Shown piece after piece: positions 18,238 to 27,168 of a stretch of DNA of 29,289 nt; positions within the stretch are counted from its first letter, which is position 1; every line of letters begins with the position of its first letter. The stretch comes from Mesorhizobium sp. (GTDB lineage Bacteria; Pseudomonadota; Alphaproteobacteria; Rhizobiales; Rhizobiaceae): positions 1-29,289 of the forward strand of contig JAUYMV010000699.1 in NCBI GenBank assembly GCA_030698645.1, written 5' to 3'. The position numbers and the translations under genes are program-made. The notes below the pieces were generated by a model. It saw only the letters and a list, made by a program, of their open reading frames with translations, did no database searches and was not told the origin of the DNA.

Positions 18238-20774
18238 GCGATACGAAAACCGACGACGACAAGGCTTTGGGCGTCAATCCGAAGAAGACACTGACATTGA
18301 AGCGGCCCGGCGTCGAGCAGGGAATCGTGCGTCAGAACTTCTCGCATGGCCGTACCAAGTCCGTCGTTGTCGAAACCAAGAAGCGCAAGTTCTCGGTGCC
18401 GGGCGAAAAGCCCGAGCCCGCGGTCGTTGCGCCCGTCTTCGTGCCCAAGCCGGTTGCGCCGAAGCCCGTCATCGTCGAGACCCCGCGTCCGGCGGTCGTC
18501 GATCGCGTCGTGCTGAACGAATTGTCGGCCGAGGAGATGAACGCCCGCCGTCGCGCCCTCGAAGGCTCGAAGGTGCGCGAGGTCGAGGATCGTCAGCGCG
18601 CCGTCGAGGAAGCCAGGCGCCGTGGCGACGAGGAAGAGCGCCGCCGCAAGGAGCGCGAGGAATCCGCGCGCCGCCAGGCCGAGGAGGAAGCTCGCCTGCT
18701 CAAGGAGGCGGAAGCCCGCCGCCGCGCCGAGGAGGAAGCGCGCCGCCGCGCGCCGACCGCCGAACTGGTCAACGCGCCCGAGGACGAAGTCGAGAGCAAG
18801 GCCAAGAGCAAGGGCGGCTTCCCGATCAAGCGGATCGCCACGCCCGAAGTCGCGCGTCCGGTCAAGGCCAAGGGCGAGGAAGATCGCCGCCGCGGCAAGC
18901 TGACGCTCAACACCGCGCTTGCCGGTGACGAGGCGCGCAGCCGTTCGCTGTCGGCCATGCGCCGCCGCCAGGAGAAGTTCAAGCGTGGCATGCAGAACGA
19001 ACCGCGCGAGAAGATCACGCGCGACGTCATCCTGCCGGAGACCATCACCATCCAGGAACTCGCCAGCCGTATGGCGGAGCGCGCCGTGGATGTCGTGAAA
19101 TACTTCATGAAGCAGGGCCAGATCCTGAAGCCGGGCGACCTGATCGATGCCGATACGGCGGAGCTGGTCGCCAACGAGTTCGGCCACACCGTCAAGCGCG
19201 TTGCCGAATCCGACATCGAGGGCGGCCTGTTCGATGTCGTCGACAAGCCGGAGAACATGAAGCCGCGCCCGCCGGTCGTGACCATCATGGGCCATGTCGA
19301 TCACGGCAAGACGTCGCTGCTCGACGCTATCCGCAACGCCAATGTCGTGTCCGGCGAAGCCGGCGGCATCACGCAGCACATCGGCGCTTATCAGGTCGAG
19401 AGGAATGGTCAGAAGATCACCTTCCTCGACACGCCGGGCCACGAGGCCTTCACCGCGATGCGCGCCCGTGGCGCGCAAGCGACCGATATCGCCGTTCTGG
19501 TGGTGGCCGCCGACGACAGCGTCATGCCGCAGACGATCGAGTCCATCAATCATGCCAAGGCGGCAGGCGTGCCGATCATCGTGGCGATCAACAAGATCGA
19601 CAAGCCGCAGGCCGATGCGCAGAAGGTGCGCACCGAACTGCTGCGCCACGAGGTGTTCGTCGAATCCATGGGTGGCGAGGTTCTCGACGTCGAGGTATCG
19701 GCGACCAAGGGAACCAATCTCGACAAGCTGCTGGAAGCCATCCTGCTGCAGACCGAGGTTCTCGACCTCAAGGCCGATGCCGAGCGCACCGCCGAGGGCG
19801 TCGTGATCGAAGCCAAGCTCGACAAGGGCCGCGGCCCGGTCGCCACCATCCTGGTGCAGACCGGCACGCTGATGCCGGGCGACATCATCGTTGCCGGCAA
19901 TGAATGGGGCCGCGTGCGCGCGCTGTTCAACGACCGTGGCGAGAATATCGACGAGGCGCCGCCGTCCATGCCGGTCGAGGTGCTCGGACTCAGCGGCACG
20001 CCGCAGGCGGGCGACCGCTTCGCCACCGCCGAGAATGAGGCGCAGGCGCGCGAGATCACCGAGTATCGCCAGCGTCTGGCCCGCGAGAAGGCGGTCGCCA
20101 AGCATGCCGGCCAGCGCGGTTCGCTCGAGCAGATGATGACGCAGTTGCAGTCGAGCGGGCTGAAGGAATTCCCGCTCGTCATCAAGGGCGATGTCCAGGG
20201 CTCGATCGAGGCTATCGTCAGCGCGCTCGACAAGCTCGGCACCGACGAGGTCCGTGCACGCATCGTGCATGCCGGCGCCGGCGGCATCAACGAAGGCGAC
20301 GTTTCGCTCGCCGAAACGTCGGAAGCCGCGATCATCGGCTTCAACGTGCGCGCCAACAAGCAGGCGAAGCTCGCCGCCGACCAGGCCGGTCTCGAGATCC
20401 GCTACTACAACATCATCTACAATCTCGTGGATGACGTGAAGGCGGCGATGTCGGGCCTGCTCTCGCCGGAACGTCGCGAAACCTTCATCGGCAACGCGGA
20501 GATCCTCGAAATCTTCGACATCACGAAGGTCGGCAAGATCGCCGGCTGCCGTGTCACCGAGGGCAAGGTCGAACGTGGGGCCGGCGTCCGCCTGGTCCGC
20601 GACAATGTCGTCATCCACGAAGGCACGCTGAAGACCCTGAAGCGCTTCAAGGACGAAGTGGCCGAGGTTCCGGGCGGCCAGGAATGCGGCATGGCCTTCC
20701 AGAACTACGAGGACATGCGCGCAGGCGACGTGATCGAGTGCTTCCGCGTCGAGATGGTGACGCGGACGCTGTAG
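18234..20774 (+). CDS. infB: Translation initiation factor IF-2
   Basis: IF-2 is the GTPase that brings initiator tRNA to the 30S subunit and promotes subunit joining. The 846-residue protein has a long disordered N-terminus; residues 105-180 are Arg/Glu/Ala-rich repeats that form a charged single helix, then an IF2_N region near 255-305. The GTPase core shows [13 protein letters not shown] (G1, about 352-364), DTPGHEAF (G3, from 399) and NKIDK (G4, from 453). Domains II, III and IV (with ECG at the end binding fMet-tRNA) follow. It overlaps the ylxR fusion gene by four bases. The 274-base gap to rbfA suggests possible separate control there. Confidence 0.98.
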   Translation: MSDTKTDDDKALGVNPKKTLTLKRPGVEQGIVRQNFSHGRTKSVVVETKKRKFSVPGEKPEPAVVAPVFVPKPVAPKPVIVETPRPAVVDRVVLNELSAEEMNARRRALEGSKVREVEDRQRAVEEARRRGDEEERRRKEREESARRQAEEEARLLKEAEARRRAEEEARRRAPTAELVNAPEDEVESKAKSKGGFPIKRIATPEVARPVKAKGEEDRRRGKLTLNTALAGDEARSRSLSAMRRRQEKFKRGMQNEPREKITRDVILPETITIQELASRMAERAVDVVKYFMKQGQILKPGDLIDADTAELVANEFGHTVKRVAESDIEGGLFDVVDKPENMKPRPPVVTIMGHVDHGKTSLLDAIRNANVVSGEAGGITQHIGAYQVERNGQKITFLDTPGHEAFTAMRARGAQATDIAVLVVAADDSVMPQTIESINHAKAAGVPIIVAINKIDKPQADAQKVRTELLRHEVFVESMGGEVLDVEVSATKGTNLDKLLEAILLQTEVLDLKADAERTAEGVVIEAKLDKGRGPVATILVQTGTLMPGDIIVAGNEWGRVRALFNDRGENIDEAPPSMPVEVLGLSGTPQAGDRFATAENEAQAREITEYRQRLAREKAVAKHAGQRGSLEQMMTQLQSSGLKEFPLVIKGDVQGSIEAIVSALDKLGTDEVRARIVHAGAGGINEGDVSLAETSEAAIIGFNVRANKQAKLAADQAGLEIRYYNIIYNLVDDVKAAMSGLLSPERRETFIGNAEILEIFDITKVGKIAGCRVTEGKVERGAGVRLVRDNVVIHEGTLKTLKRFKDEVAEVPGGQECGMAFQNYEDMRAGDVIECFRVEMVTRTL

Positions 20775-20831
20775 GCTCCTCGCCGGGGCACCGCCGTCCG
20801 TCGGTCGCAAGCAGGACGAAACGCACAAGCT

Positions 20832-20868
20832 CATCCGCACGCTCAGCTCGGCCTGACGCGTGCGGATG
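20832..20868 (+). other. Long-stem hairpin after infB
   Basis: CATCCGCACGC at 20832-20842 pairs perfectly with GCGTGCGGATG at 20858-20868, and TCAG/CTGA extend the stem inward with one bulged C. No T-tract follows. It is a possible 3'-end stabiliser or Rho-related element. The loop sequence is itself nearly complementary to 20887-20901, so a second fold is possible. The rest of the 20775-21048 spacer shows no gene I can support. Confidence 0.5.
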
Positions 20869-21048
20869 CCAGGGCGTATCGATTGCTCAGGCCGCGAGCT
20901 GACTGCTGGGAACAGCCTCGCCTTCTGTCGTCTGGTGTTTGATCGCCGTCGCTTCGATGCGGCCTTTGCGCATACGCGTTCCCGAAGCGACTTGGATTAG
21001 CGCTAGGTTCCGATTCCGCACTAGAATGAAGAGATTGTAGGTAGAGCC

Positions 21049-21456
21049 ATGTCCGTGCCCGCTTCCAAAGGCCCCTCCCAGCGCCAGCTTCGCGTCGGCG
21101 AACAGGTGCGGCATGCGCTGTCCGAAGTGCTGCAGCGCGGCGAGGTGATCGACGATGTGATCGAGACGACGGTGATCTCGGTCTCCGAAGTGCGCATGTC
21201 GCCGGACCTCGGGATCGCCACCGCCTTCGTTGCGCCGCTTGCCGCCAAGGACGACAACGCCGTCATCCAGGCGCTGGCGAAGAACGCCAAGTTCATTCGC
21301 GGACGTATCTCCCACGCGCTGCGCCAGATGCGCTCCATTCCGGAGCTGCGTTTCCGGCTCGACACTTCGTTCGACAACATGGCGAAGATCGACGATTTGC
21401 TGCGCCTGCCCGAAGTCGCCCGCGACCTCGGCAAGGATGGTGGGGAGCCGGAATAG
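21049..21456 (+). CDS. rbfA: Ribosome-binding factor A
   Basis: RbfA is a cold-adaptation and 30S assembly factor that binds near helix 1 of 16S rRNA. The 135-residue product has the KH-type fold marks [19 protein letters not shown] near the start and [34 protein letters not shown], the diagnostic second half. A GGTAGAG precedes the ATG at 21049. Its TAG shares one base with the GTG of truB, so the two are coupled, as in the wider nusA-infB-rbfA-truB cluster. Confidence 0.95.
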   Translation: MSVPASKGPSQRQLRVGEQVRHALSEVLQRGEVIDDVIETTVISVSEVRMSPDLGIATAFVAPLAAKDDNAVIQALAKNAKFIRGRISHALRQMRSIPELRFRLDTSFDNMAKIDDLLRLPEVARDLGKDGGEPE

Positions 21457-22445
21457 TGGGCCGCCGCGGCAAGAAGACCGGTCGGCCCGTCTCCGGCTGG
21501 GTCGTGCTGGACAAGCCGGCGGGCATGGGCTCGACCGACGCCGTCTCCAAGGTTAAATGGCTGTTCAAGGCAGACAAGGCCGGCCATGCCGGCACGCTCG
21601 ACCCGCTTGCCTCCGGCATGCTGCCGATCGCGCTCGGCGAAGCCACCAAGACGGTTCCCTATGTCATGGACGGCGCCAAGATCTACCGCTTCACGGTCGC
21701 CTGGGGCGAGGAGCGCTCGACCGACGATCTCGAAGGTGTTGCCACGCAGAATTCAGATATGCGTCCGTCCGAGGCGCAGATCCGTGCGCTGCTGCCGAAA
21801 TACACCGGCATCATCATGCAGGTGCCGCCGCAGTTCTCCGCCATCAAGATCGGCGGGGAACGCGCCTATGATCTGGCGCGTGCGGGCGAGACTGTCGAGA
21901 TCGCGCCGCGCGAGATCGAGATCGGCCGGCTCGACATCGTCGAGAGCCCGGATGCGGCGCATACAGTGTTCGAAGTCGAATGCGGCAAGGGCACCTATGT
22001 CCGCTCGATCGCCCGAGACATGGGCCGCGACCTCGGCTGCTTCGGCCATGTCTCGGACCTGCGTCGCGTCGAAGTGGCGCCGTTCGAGCCGGAAGACCTC
22101 GTGACCATCGAGATGCTGGAGAAGGCGGCGGGCATCGCGTCCGTCAAGAATGACCTGGGTGGCGACGAGTCGCCCGATGACCCGGAAGCGCAGTCGGCGG
22201 AGGATCCCTATGCCGCTCTCGACGACCTGCTGGTCGACACCATCGTCGCGCTGGACAGCCTGCCATCAGTGGCGCTCGGCGACGACGCGGCATCCAAGGT
22301 GCGGCTCGGCAATCCCGTCATCGTGCGCGGCCGCGACGCTCCGGTGGAAGCCGCCGAAGCCTATGCCACGGCGCGCGGCAAGCTGGTCGCCATCGGCGCG
22401 GTCGAGGCCGGCATGTTCAAGCCGAAGCGGGTGTTCGTGTCCTGA
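21456..22445 (+). CDS. truB: tRNA pseudouridine(55) synthase TruB (GTG start)
   Basis: TruB makes pseudouridine 55 in the T-loop of tRNAs. The catalytic Asp is Asp49 in [17 protein letters not shown], and [18 protein letters not shown] is the second conserved block. At 329 residues it is of normal length. Residues about 230-265 are acidic ([17 protein letters not shown]) and look like a flexible insert between the catalytic and C-terminal regions. The GTG at 21456 overlaps the rbfA TAG (21454-21456). After its stop there are 151 bases with no clear terminator before the SH3 gene. Confidence 0.96.
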   Translation: MGRRGKKTGRPVSGWVVLDKPAGMGSTDAVSKVKWLFKADKAGHAGTLDPLASGMLPIALGEATKTVPYVMDGAKIYRFTVAWGEERSTDDLEGVATQNSDMRPSEAQIRALLPKYTGIIMQVPPQFSAIKIGGERAYDLARAGETVEIAPREIEIGRLDIVESPDAAHTVFEVECGKGTYVRSIARDMGRDLGCFGHVSDLRRVEVAPFEPEDLVTIEMLEKAAGIASVKNDLGGDESPDDPEAQSAEDPYAALDDLLVDTIVALDSLPSVALGDDAASKVRLGNPVIVRGRDAPVEAAEAYATARGKLVAIGAVEAGMFKPKRVFVS

Positions 22446-22573
22446 TTGTCGCGAGGCGGAAAGCCTGCTAGCCACCCGTCGGTCGGCTGTCGCGGTGGCG
22501 TTCTCAGGGACAAGGACTCCCGCGAGATTCTGAGCTCCGGGACATTCCCTGGAAGCCTGATTTCCGTCAAACT

Positions 22574-22592
22574 GCTCCTGTTCTGAAGGAGC
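22574..22592 (+). promoter_or_regulatory. Hairpin that hides the Shine-Dalgarno of the SH3 gene
   Basis: GCTCCT at 22574-22579 pairs with AGGAGC at 22587-22592 over a 7-base loop. The 3' arm is the Shine-Dalgarno AAGGAG, 5 bases before the ATG at 22597. Six pairs with four G-C are enough to slow ribosome access. A role in translational control, perhaps by temperature, is inference. Confidence 0.5.
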
Positions 22593-22596
22593 CTTC

Positions 22597-23178
22597 ATGC
22601 GTCGCATTGTCCCGCTCGCTCTCGTGATCGCCAGTCTCTCCACCGGCGCCATCGCCTGCGGCGGCGCGCCGGTCTGCACCGTGGTTGACCCCACGGGAAC
22701 GCCGCTCAACGTCCGCGCCGGCCCGAACGGCAAGATACTGTCGACGCTGCGCCGTGGCGCGAAGGTCGAGTTCATCGAGCACAAGGAAAGCGCGGGCAAG
22801 CGCTGGGCGCTCGTCGCAAGTTACGCGGAGGCGTCGGGCTGGGTCTTTGGCGCCTATCTGAAATGCACGGGCAGCGACGAACTTGGCCGCATCTGCACCG
22901 TAGCCGACCCGACGGGCACCCCGCTCAATGTCCGCGAGGAGCCGAATGGCAAGATCCTCGGCACCTGGAAGAACGGGGTGCGCGTGCGACCCTATGACGA
23001 GCGGAAGTTGAACGGCAAGGTATGGCACGCAGTCGAGCGCCTGGCCGACGACAACGCCATCGGCTGGGTTTTCGACCCTTACCTCCAGTGCGAGGAAGAC
23101 GAGGACCACGCCGCCGTGGAAACGCCGGCCGAGCCGCTGCAGTCGATCTCAGGGGTCATTTTCGTCCCCGTGGAATAG
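22597..23178 (+). CDS. Exported protein with two SH3-like repeats
   Basis: A 193-residue protein with an N-terminal signal peptide ([20 protein letters not shown]) ending near Ala20-Cys21. Cys21 is at a lipobox-like position, but the -3 residue is Ala, not Leu, Ile or Val, so lipoprotein status is unsure. Residues 27-90 and 100-165 are two bacterial SH3 (SH3b) repeats sharing [19 protein letters not shown] and GWVF..YL.C. Each has one Cys at each end (Cys27 and Cys90; Cys100 and Cys165), which suggests one disulfide per domain in the periplasm. SH3b domains bind peptidoglycan or peptides in known cases; no catalytic domain is present. The tail after 165 is acidic. AAGGAG precedes the ATG. Confidence 0.85.
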   Translation: MRRIVPLALVIASLSTGAIACGGAPVCTVVDPTGTPLNVRAGPNGKILSTLRRGAKVEFIEHKESAGKRWALVASYAEASGWVFGAYLKCTGSDELGRICTVADPTGTPLNVREEPNGKILGTWKNGVRVRPYDERKLNGKVWHAVERLADDNAIGWVFDPYLQCEEDEDHAAVETPAEPLQSISGVIFVPVE

Positions 23179-23180
23179 CA

Positions 23181-23209
23181 CTGGCGTTTTGCCGGGATTT
23201 GCACTATAC
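23181..23209 (+). promoter_or_regulatory. Candidate promoter for rpsO
   Basis: CTATAC at 23204-23209 matches five of six of the -10 consensus; the -35 at 23181-23186 (CTGGCG) is weak. The leader would be about 95 bases. It starts just after the SH3 gene's stop at 23178. Confidence 0.45.
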
Positions 23210-23309
23210 GCGCCGCAACAAAGCGCATTGCGCCTTGTCCACTGGCCCCTGCTGGACGACATCCCGGCTGCGGGCATCCCCTTTTCCTGAAAAACAGAAA
23301 GGAAACACG

Positions 23310-23579
23310 ATGTCGGTGACTGCTGAGCGCAAGACGGAAATCATGAAGGAATTCGCGACCAAGCCAGGCGATACCGGTTCGCCGGAAGTCCAGGTCGCCA
23401 TCTACTCCGAGCGCATCAAGAATCTGACGGACCATTTCAAGGAACACAAGAAGGACAACCACTCGCGTCGTGGCCTTCTGGCGCTCGTCTCGCAGCGCCG
23501 CCGTCTCCTCGACTATCTCAAGGGCAAGGACGAAGCCCGCTACCAGACGCTGATCGAGAAGCTCGGCCTGCGTCGCTGA
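23310..23579 (+). CDS. rpsO: 30S ribosomal protein S15
   Basis: S15 binds 16S rRNA helices 20-22 and is a primary assembly protein. The 89-residue product is the standard length and reads [20 protein letters not shown] then [19 protein letters not shown], the defining blocks. A clear AGAAAGGA lies before the ATG at 23310. In-frame upstream sequence reaches back into the SH3 gene region but has no S15 likeness. In E. coli S15 represses its own mRNA; no obvious pseudoknot could be drawn here. pnp follows after a structured spacer of 281 bases. Confidence 0.98.
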   Translation: MSVTAERKTEIMKEFATKPGDTGSPEVQVAIYSERIKNLTDHFKEHKKDNHSRRGLLALVSQRRRLLDYLKGKDEARYQTLIEKLGLRR

Positions 23580-23587
23580 CGACATTT

Positions 23588-23615
23588 CCGCCGGGTCCGG
23601 AAACGGGCCCGGCGG
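23588..23615 (+). other. rpsO-pnp spacer hairpin 1
   Basis: CCGCCGGGTCC at 23588-23598 pairs with GGGCCCGGCGG at 23605-23615 (11 pairs, one G-T) over a GGAAAC loop, 9 bases after the rpsO stop. No T-tract follows, so it may act as partial terminator or 3'-end protector, as the rpsO end hairpin does in E. coli. Confidence 0.6.
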
Positions 23616-23623
23616 ACGCATAT

Positions 23624-23650
23624 CCGGGCCTCGCGAGAATCGCGGCCCGG
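23624..23650 (+). other. rpsO-pnp spacer hairpin 2
   Basis: CCGGGCC at 23624-23630 pairs with GGCCCGG at 23644-23650; three more pairs (GCG with CGC) form inside after a two-base bulge. It follows hairpin 1 by eight bases. Confidence 0.5.
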
Positions 23651-23651
23651 C

Positions 23652-23685
23652 TGGTTCCGGCAAATACAGGCAATGCCCGGAACCA
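23652..23685 (+). other. rpsO-pnp spacer hairpin 3
   Basis: TGGTTCCGG at 23652-23660 pairs perfectly with CCGGAACCA at 23677-23685 over a 16-base loop. It starts one base after hairpin 2, so the two could stack or form one long element. Confidence 0.5.
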
Positions 23686-23812
23686 CCCATGGACAGGTCA
23701 TGGGGCAGGATTGCCGGATGCTTGGCCAGCGCGTCGCAGCGCGGCCCTTTCCCAAGCCTCCCGTTGTCTTGCCCGTGGCCCGTCCGAAACAGGAAGCCAG
23801 GGATCTTCGACG

Positions 23813-23833
23813 CGCGCCGGATAAGCCGGCGCG
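23813..23833 (+). promoter_or_regulatory. rpsO-pnp spacer hairpin 4, just before pnp
   Basis: CGCGCCGG at 23813-23820 pairs perfectly with CCGGCGCG at 23826-23833 over an ATAAG loop, 27 bases before the pnp ATG and just upstream of its AAGGA. In E. coli an RNase III-cut leader stem upstream of pnp allows autoregulation by PNPase; this hairpin sits in the equivalent place, though shorter. Confidence 0.5.
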
Positions 23834-23860
23834 GCCGATCCCGCATATTAAGGACAAGAC

Positions 23861-26005
23861 ATGTTCAATCACCACAAGGTGGAAATCGAATGGGGCGGTC
23901 GTCCGCTCATCCTGGAAACCGGCAAGATCGCCCGTCAGGCTGACGGCGCCGTTCTCGCCACCTACGGCGAGACCGTCGTTCTGGCGACCGTCGTCTCGAT
24001 GAAGGAGCCCAAGCCCGGCTTCGACTTCTTCCCGCTGACAGTCAACTACCAGGAAAAGACCTACGCGGCCGGCAAGATCCCCGGCGGCTATTTCAAGCGC
24101 GAAGGCCGTCCGAGCGAGAAGGAAACGCTGGTTTCCCGCCTCATCGACCGCCCGATCCGCCCGCTCTTCCCGGCCGGCTACAAGAACGACACCCAGGTCG
24201 TCGTCACCGTCATGCAGCATGATCTCGAAAACGACCCGGACGTCGTCGCCCTGGTCGCCGCGTCGGCTGCCCTGACGCTCTCGGGCGTGCCCTTCATGGG
24301 CCCCGTCGGCGGCGCGCGCGTCGGCTACATCAACGGCCAGTATGTGCTCAACCCGCATGTCGACGAGATGCCCGAGTCCAAGCTCGATCTCGTCGTCGCC
24401 GGCACCTCCGACGCCGTCCTGATGGTCGAGTCGGAAGCCAAGGAACTCGGCGAGGAGATCATGCTCGGCGCCGTCATGTTCGGCCACAAGGGCTTTCAGC
24501 CCGTCATCGACGTGATCATCAAGCTGGCCGAAGTGGCCGCCAAGGAGCCGCGCGATTTCACTCCGGCCGATCTGTCGGAACTCGAGGCCACCATGCTCGG
24601 CCTGATCGAGGACGATCTGCGCGCCGCCTACAAGAATGTCGACAAGCAGAAACGCTACGTCGCCATCGACGCGGCCAAGGCCAAGGTCAAGGCTACCTTC
24701 CTGCCGGAGGGCGGCGAGCCGAAATGGTCGTCCGACAAGGTCATGTCGACGTTCAAGGAAATTCAGGCCAAGGTCGTGCGCTGGAACATTCTCGACACCG
24801 GCCTGCGCATCGACGGCCGCGACCTCAAGACGGTCCGAAAGATCGTCTCGGAGGTCGGCATTCTGCCGCGCACGCACGGTTCGGCGCTGTTCACACGCGG
24901 TGAGACGCAGGCGATCGTCGTCGCCACGCTCGGCACCGGCGAGGACGAGCAGTATGTCGACAGCCTGACGGGAATGTACAAGGAGAAGTTCCTCCTGCAC
25001 TACAACTTCCCTCCCTTCTCCGTTGGCGAAACCGGCCGCATGGGTTCGCCCGGCCGCCGCGAAATCGGCCACGGCAAGCTCGCTTGGCGCGCCATCCGTC
25101 CGATGCTCCCGGCGCCGGATCAGTTTCCCTATACGATCCGCGTCGTCTCCGAGATCACCGAGTCGAATGGCTCGTCCTCGATGGCGACCGTCTGCGGCAC
25201 CTCGCTGGCGCTGATGGATGCGGGCGTTCCGCTGACCAAGCCGGTCGCCGGCATCGCCATGGGCCTGATCAAGGAAGGCGAGCGCTTCGCCGTTCTTTCC
25301 GACATCCTCGGCGACGAGGATCACCTCGGCGACATGGACTTCAAGGTTGCCGGCACCGAAGGCGGCATCACCTCGCTGCAGATGGACATCAAGATCGAGG
25401 GCATCACCGAGGAGATCATGAAGATCGCGCTCGACCAGGCCAAGGACGGACGCGTCCACATTCTCGGCGAGATGTCGAACGCGCTGTCCGGCGCCCGCGA
25501 GGAACTGGGCGAGTTTGCCCCGCGCATCGAAGTGATGCATGTCCCCACCGACAAGATCCGCGACGTCATCGGATCGGGCGGCAAGGTCATCCGCGAAATC
25601 GTCGAGAAGACCGGCGCCAAGATCAACATCGAGGACGACGGCACGGTCAAGATCGCATCGTCGAACGCCAAGGAGATCGAGGCGGCGAGGAAGTGGATTC
25701 ACTCCATCGTCGCCGAGCCGGAAGTCGGCGAAATCTACGAGGGCACGGTCGTCAAGACCGCCGACTTCGGGGCTTTCGTGAACTTCTTCGGTCCCAAGGA
25801 CGGCCTCGTCCACATCTCGCAGCTCGCCAGCGACCGCGTCCAGAAGACCACGGATGTCGTCAAGGAAGGCCAGAAGGTCTTCGTCAAGCTGATGGGCTTT
25901 GACGAGCGCGGCAAGGTGCGCCTGTCCATGAAGGTCGTCGACCAGACGACCGGCAAGGAAGTCGCTCGCGACAAGAAGGCTGAGGACGAAGAAAACGCCG
26001 CCTGA
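23861..26005 (+). CDS. pnp: Polyribonucleotide nucleotidyltransferase (PNPase)
   Basis: PNPase is a phosphorolytic 3'-5' exoribonuclease and part of the RNA degradosome. The 714 residues hold two RNase PH-like cores separated by a helical domain, with the active-site acidic block [15 protein letters not shown] at 481-495. A KH domain follows ([20 protein letters not shown], about 561-580), then an S1 domain ([20 protein letters not shown], about 624-643), and a short charged tail. AAGGACA precedes the ATG at 23861. It follows rpsO in the conserved order and ends before a strong terminator. Confidence 0.98.
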   Translation: MFNHHKVEIEWGGRPLILETGKIARQADGAVLATYGETVVLATVVSMKEPKPGFDFFPLTVNYQEKTYAAGKIPGGYFKREGRPSEKETLVSRLIDRPIRPLFPAGYKNDTQVVVTVMQHDLENDPDVVALVAASAALTLSGVPFMGPVGGARVGYINGQYVLNPHVDEMPESKLDLVVAGTSDAVLMVESEAKELGEEIMLGAVMFGHKGFQPVIDVIIKLAEVAAKEPRDFTPADLSELEATMLGLIEDDLRAAYKNVDKQKRYVAIDAAKAKVKATFLPEGGEPKWSSDKVMSTFKEIQAKVVRWNILDTGLRIDGRDLKTVRKIVSEVGILPRTHGSALFTRGETQAIVVATLGTGEDEQYVDSLTGMYKEKFLLHYNFPPFSVGETGRMGSPGRREIGHGKLAWRAIRPMLPAPDQFPYTIRVVSEITESNGSSSMATVCGTSLALMDAGVPLTKPVAGIAMGLIKEGERFAVLSDILGDEDHLGDMDFKVAGTEGGITSLQMDIKIEGITEEIMKIALDQAKDGRVHILGEMSNALSGAREELGEFAPRIEVMHVPTDKIRDVIGSGGKVIREIVEKTGAKINIEDDGTVKIASSNAKEIEAARKWIHSIVAEPEVGEIYEGTVVKTADFGAFVNFFGPKDGLVHISQLASDRVQKTTDVVKEGQKVFVKLMGFDERGKVRLSMKVVDQTTGKEVARDKKAEDEENAA

Positions 26006-26031
26006 TCGGCATCTTCGACCAAATCTGACAG

Positions 26032-26058
26032 CGGGCGCGTCCTCGACGCGCCCGTTTT
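26032..26058 (+). terminator. Intrinsic terminator after pnp
   Basis: CGGGCGCGTC at 26032-26041 pairs perfectly with GACGCGCCCG at 26045-26054 over a CTC loop, followed by TTTT at 26055-26058. It lies 26 bases after the pnp stop and 60 bases before the next gene. Confidence 0.85.
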
Positions 26059-26119
26059 CATATCCGGCGCCGGGTTCCTGAGTCCGCCGCCAGTCCTTTC
26101 GTTCCGAGTTTGGCAGCCC

Positions 26120-27127
26120 ATGTCCGCAGACGCCCAGAAGACCCTGTTCCATCCGTTCGATACCGGCGATCTCGAAGTCCCGCAGGCGGGCGGGCGCGTG
26201 CTGTTTTACGGCGCCGAGCCGGGGTTCATCCTGCCGGAAGGGTTTTCCGCGTCGATCACCTTGGTCCAGGGTTTTCGACCGTCCTTCCTGAAGCTGCAGG
26301 CGGGGCGCCACGTCGTGGTGCCGGAGCCGGCGGGAGAGGGCTATGACATGGCGCTGGTGCTGATCGGCCGGCACCGCGGGCTGAACGAGGCGCGGCTTGC
26401 CGACGCTTGGGACCGCGTCCGCGAGGGTGGGCTGATCGTGGCGGCAGGCAGCCGCGACGACGGCGGCGACAGCCTGCGCCGGCGCGTCGCATCCCGGCTC
26501 GACCTGGAAGGCAGCCTCTCGAAATACCACGGATCCGTCTTCTGGATGCGCAAGCAGGCAGGCCTGGAAGGGCCGGTGGCGACTGCGGATCCCGATCTGC
26601 CGATCAACGGCCGGTTCTTCACTTCGCCCGGCATGTTCTCGCACGAGCGGATCGATCCCGGCTCCCGTCTGCTTGCCGAAAACCTCCCGGTGGATCTCTC
26701 AGGCGTCGTCGCGGACTTCTGCGCCGGCTGGGGCTATCTGTCGACTGAACTTCTGCTGCGCTGTCCGAAGGTGACGGCGCTCGAACTGTTCGAGGCCGAC
26801 CATGCATCGCTGGAGGCCGCAAAGCGGAACCTTGCGGGCAGCCGGCTCGAACCGGCGTTCCATTGGCAGGATCTGGCGTCCGAGCCGGTGGCGCGGCGCT
26901 TCGATGCCATCGTGATGAACCCGCCCTTCCATCTGGGCAGCAAGGGCGATCCGGCCATCGGCGCCACGATGATCCGCGCCGCCAGCGCGGCGCTGAAGCC
27001 GAACGGCCGTCTCATCATGGTTGGAAACCGGCACCTGCCCTACGAGGCCGCCTTGGCCGCTTCGTTCCGTCAGGCATCCGAAATTGTCAGAGACCAGAGC
27101 TTCAAGGTTCTGTCCGCAAGACGCTGA
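26120..27127 (+). CDS. Class I SAM-dependent methyltransferase, RsmC-type (16S rRNA guanine N2)
   Basis: A 335-residue protein laid out like RsmC, with a degenerate N-terminal methyltransferase-like domain (about 1-150) and a catalytic C-terminal domain. The catalytic half shows FFTSPGMFSHERIDPGSRLL, the SAM motif VADFCAGWGYLSTELL (about 196-211), ALELFEADHASLEAAKRN, and the N-P-P-F tetrad VMNPPFHLGSKGD used by N-methyltransferases acting on exocyclic amino groups. RsmC makes m2G1207; RlmG acts on 23S rRNA and is the main alternative. I leave the symbol blank because the substrate is not settled from sequence. No strong Shine-Dalgarno is seen before the ATG. It converges on the GGDEF-EAL gene with 41 bases between stops. 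Confidence 0.85.
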   Translation: MSADAQKTLFHPFDTGDLEVPQAGGRVLFYGAEPGFILPEGFSASITLVQGFRPSFLKLQAGRHVVVPEPAGEGYDMALVLIGRHRGLNEARLADAWDRVREGGLIVAAGSRDDGGDSLRRRVASRLDLEGSLSKYHGSVFWMRKQAGLEGPVATADPDLPINGRFFTSPGMFSHERIDPGSRLLAENLPVDLSGVVADFCAGWGYLSTELLLRCPKVTALELFEADHASLEAAKRNLAGSRLEPAFHWQDLASEPVARRFDAIVMNPPFHLGSKGDPAIGATMIRAASAALKPNGRLIMVGNRHLPYEAALAASFRQASEIVRDQSFKVLSARR

Positions 27128-27168
27128 TCGGTGTAAGCAAGCCCTTCGCGAAGCCGCCCGGCCGAGCC

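Noticed and set aside
18033..20840. 935-residue open frame on the minus strand opposite infB
   Set aside because: infB is certain by motif on the plus strand; the antisense frame has biased composition and no domain.
20992..21027. Promoter for rbfA from TTGGAT and TAGAAT
   Set aside because: The two elements are 24 bases apart, too far for a sigma-70 promoter.
20887..21315. 142-residue minus-strand frame starting inside rbfA
   Set aside because: Most of it is antisense to rbfA; no ribosome binding site or domain; the tail in the spacer shows no coding signs.
23673..24002. Plus-strand frame of 109 residues across the pnp leader and start
   Set aside because: It overlaps pnp in another frame and runs through the leader hairpins; no Shine-Dalgarno fits it.
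23540..26644. 1034-residue open frame on the minus strand opposite pnp
   Set aside because: It spans pnp, its terminator and the next gene, which no real gene would do; the sense genes are clear.
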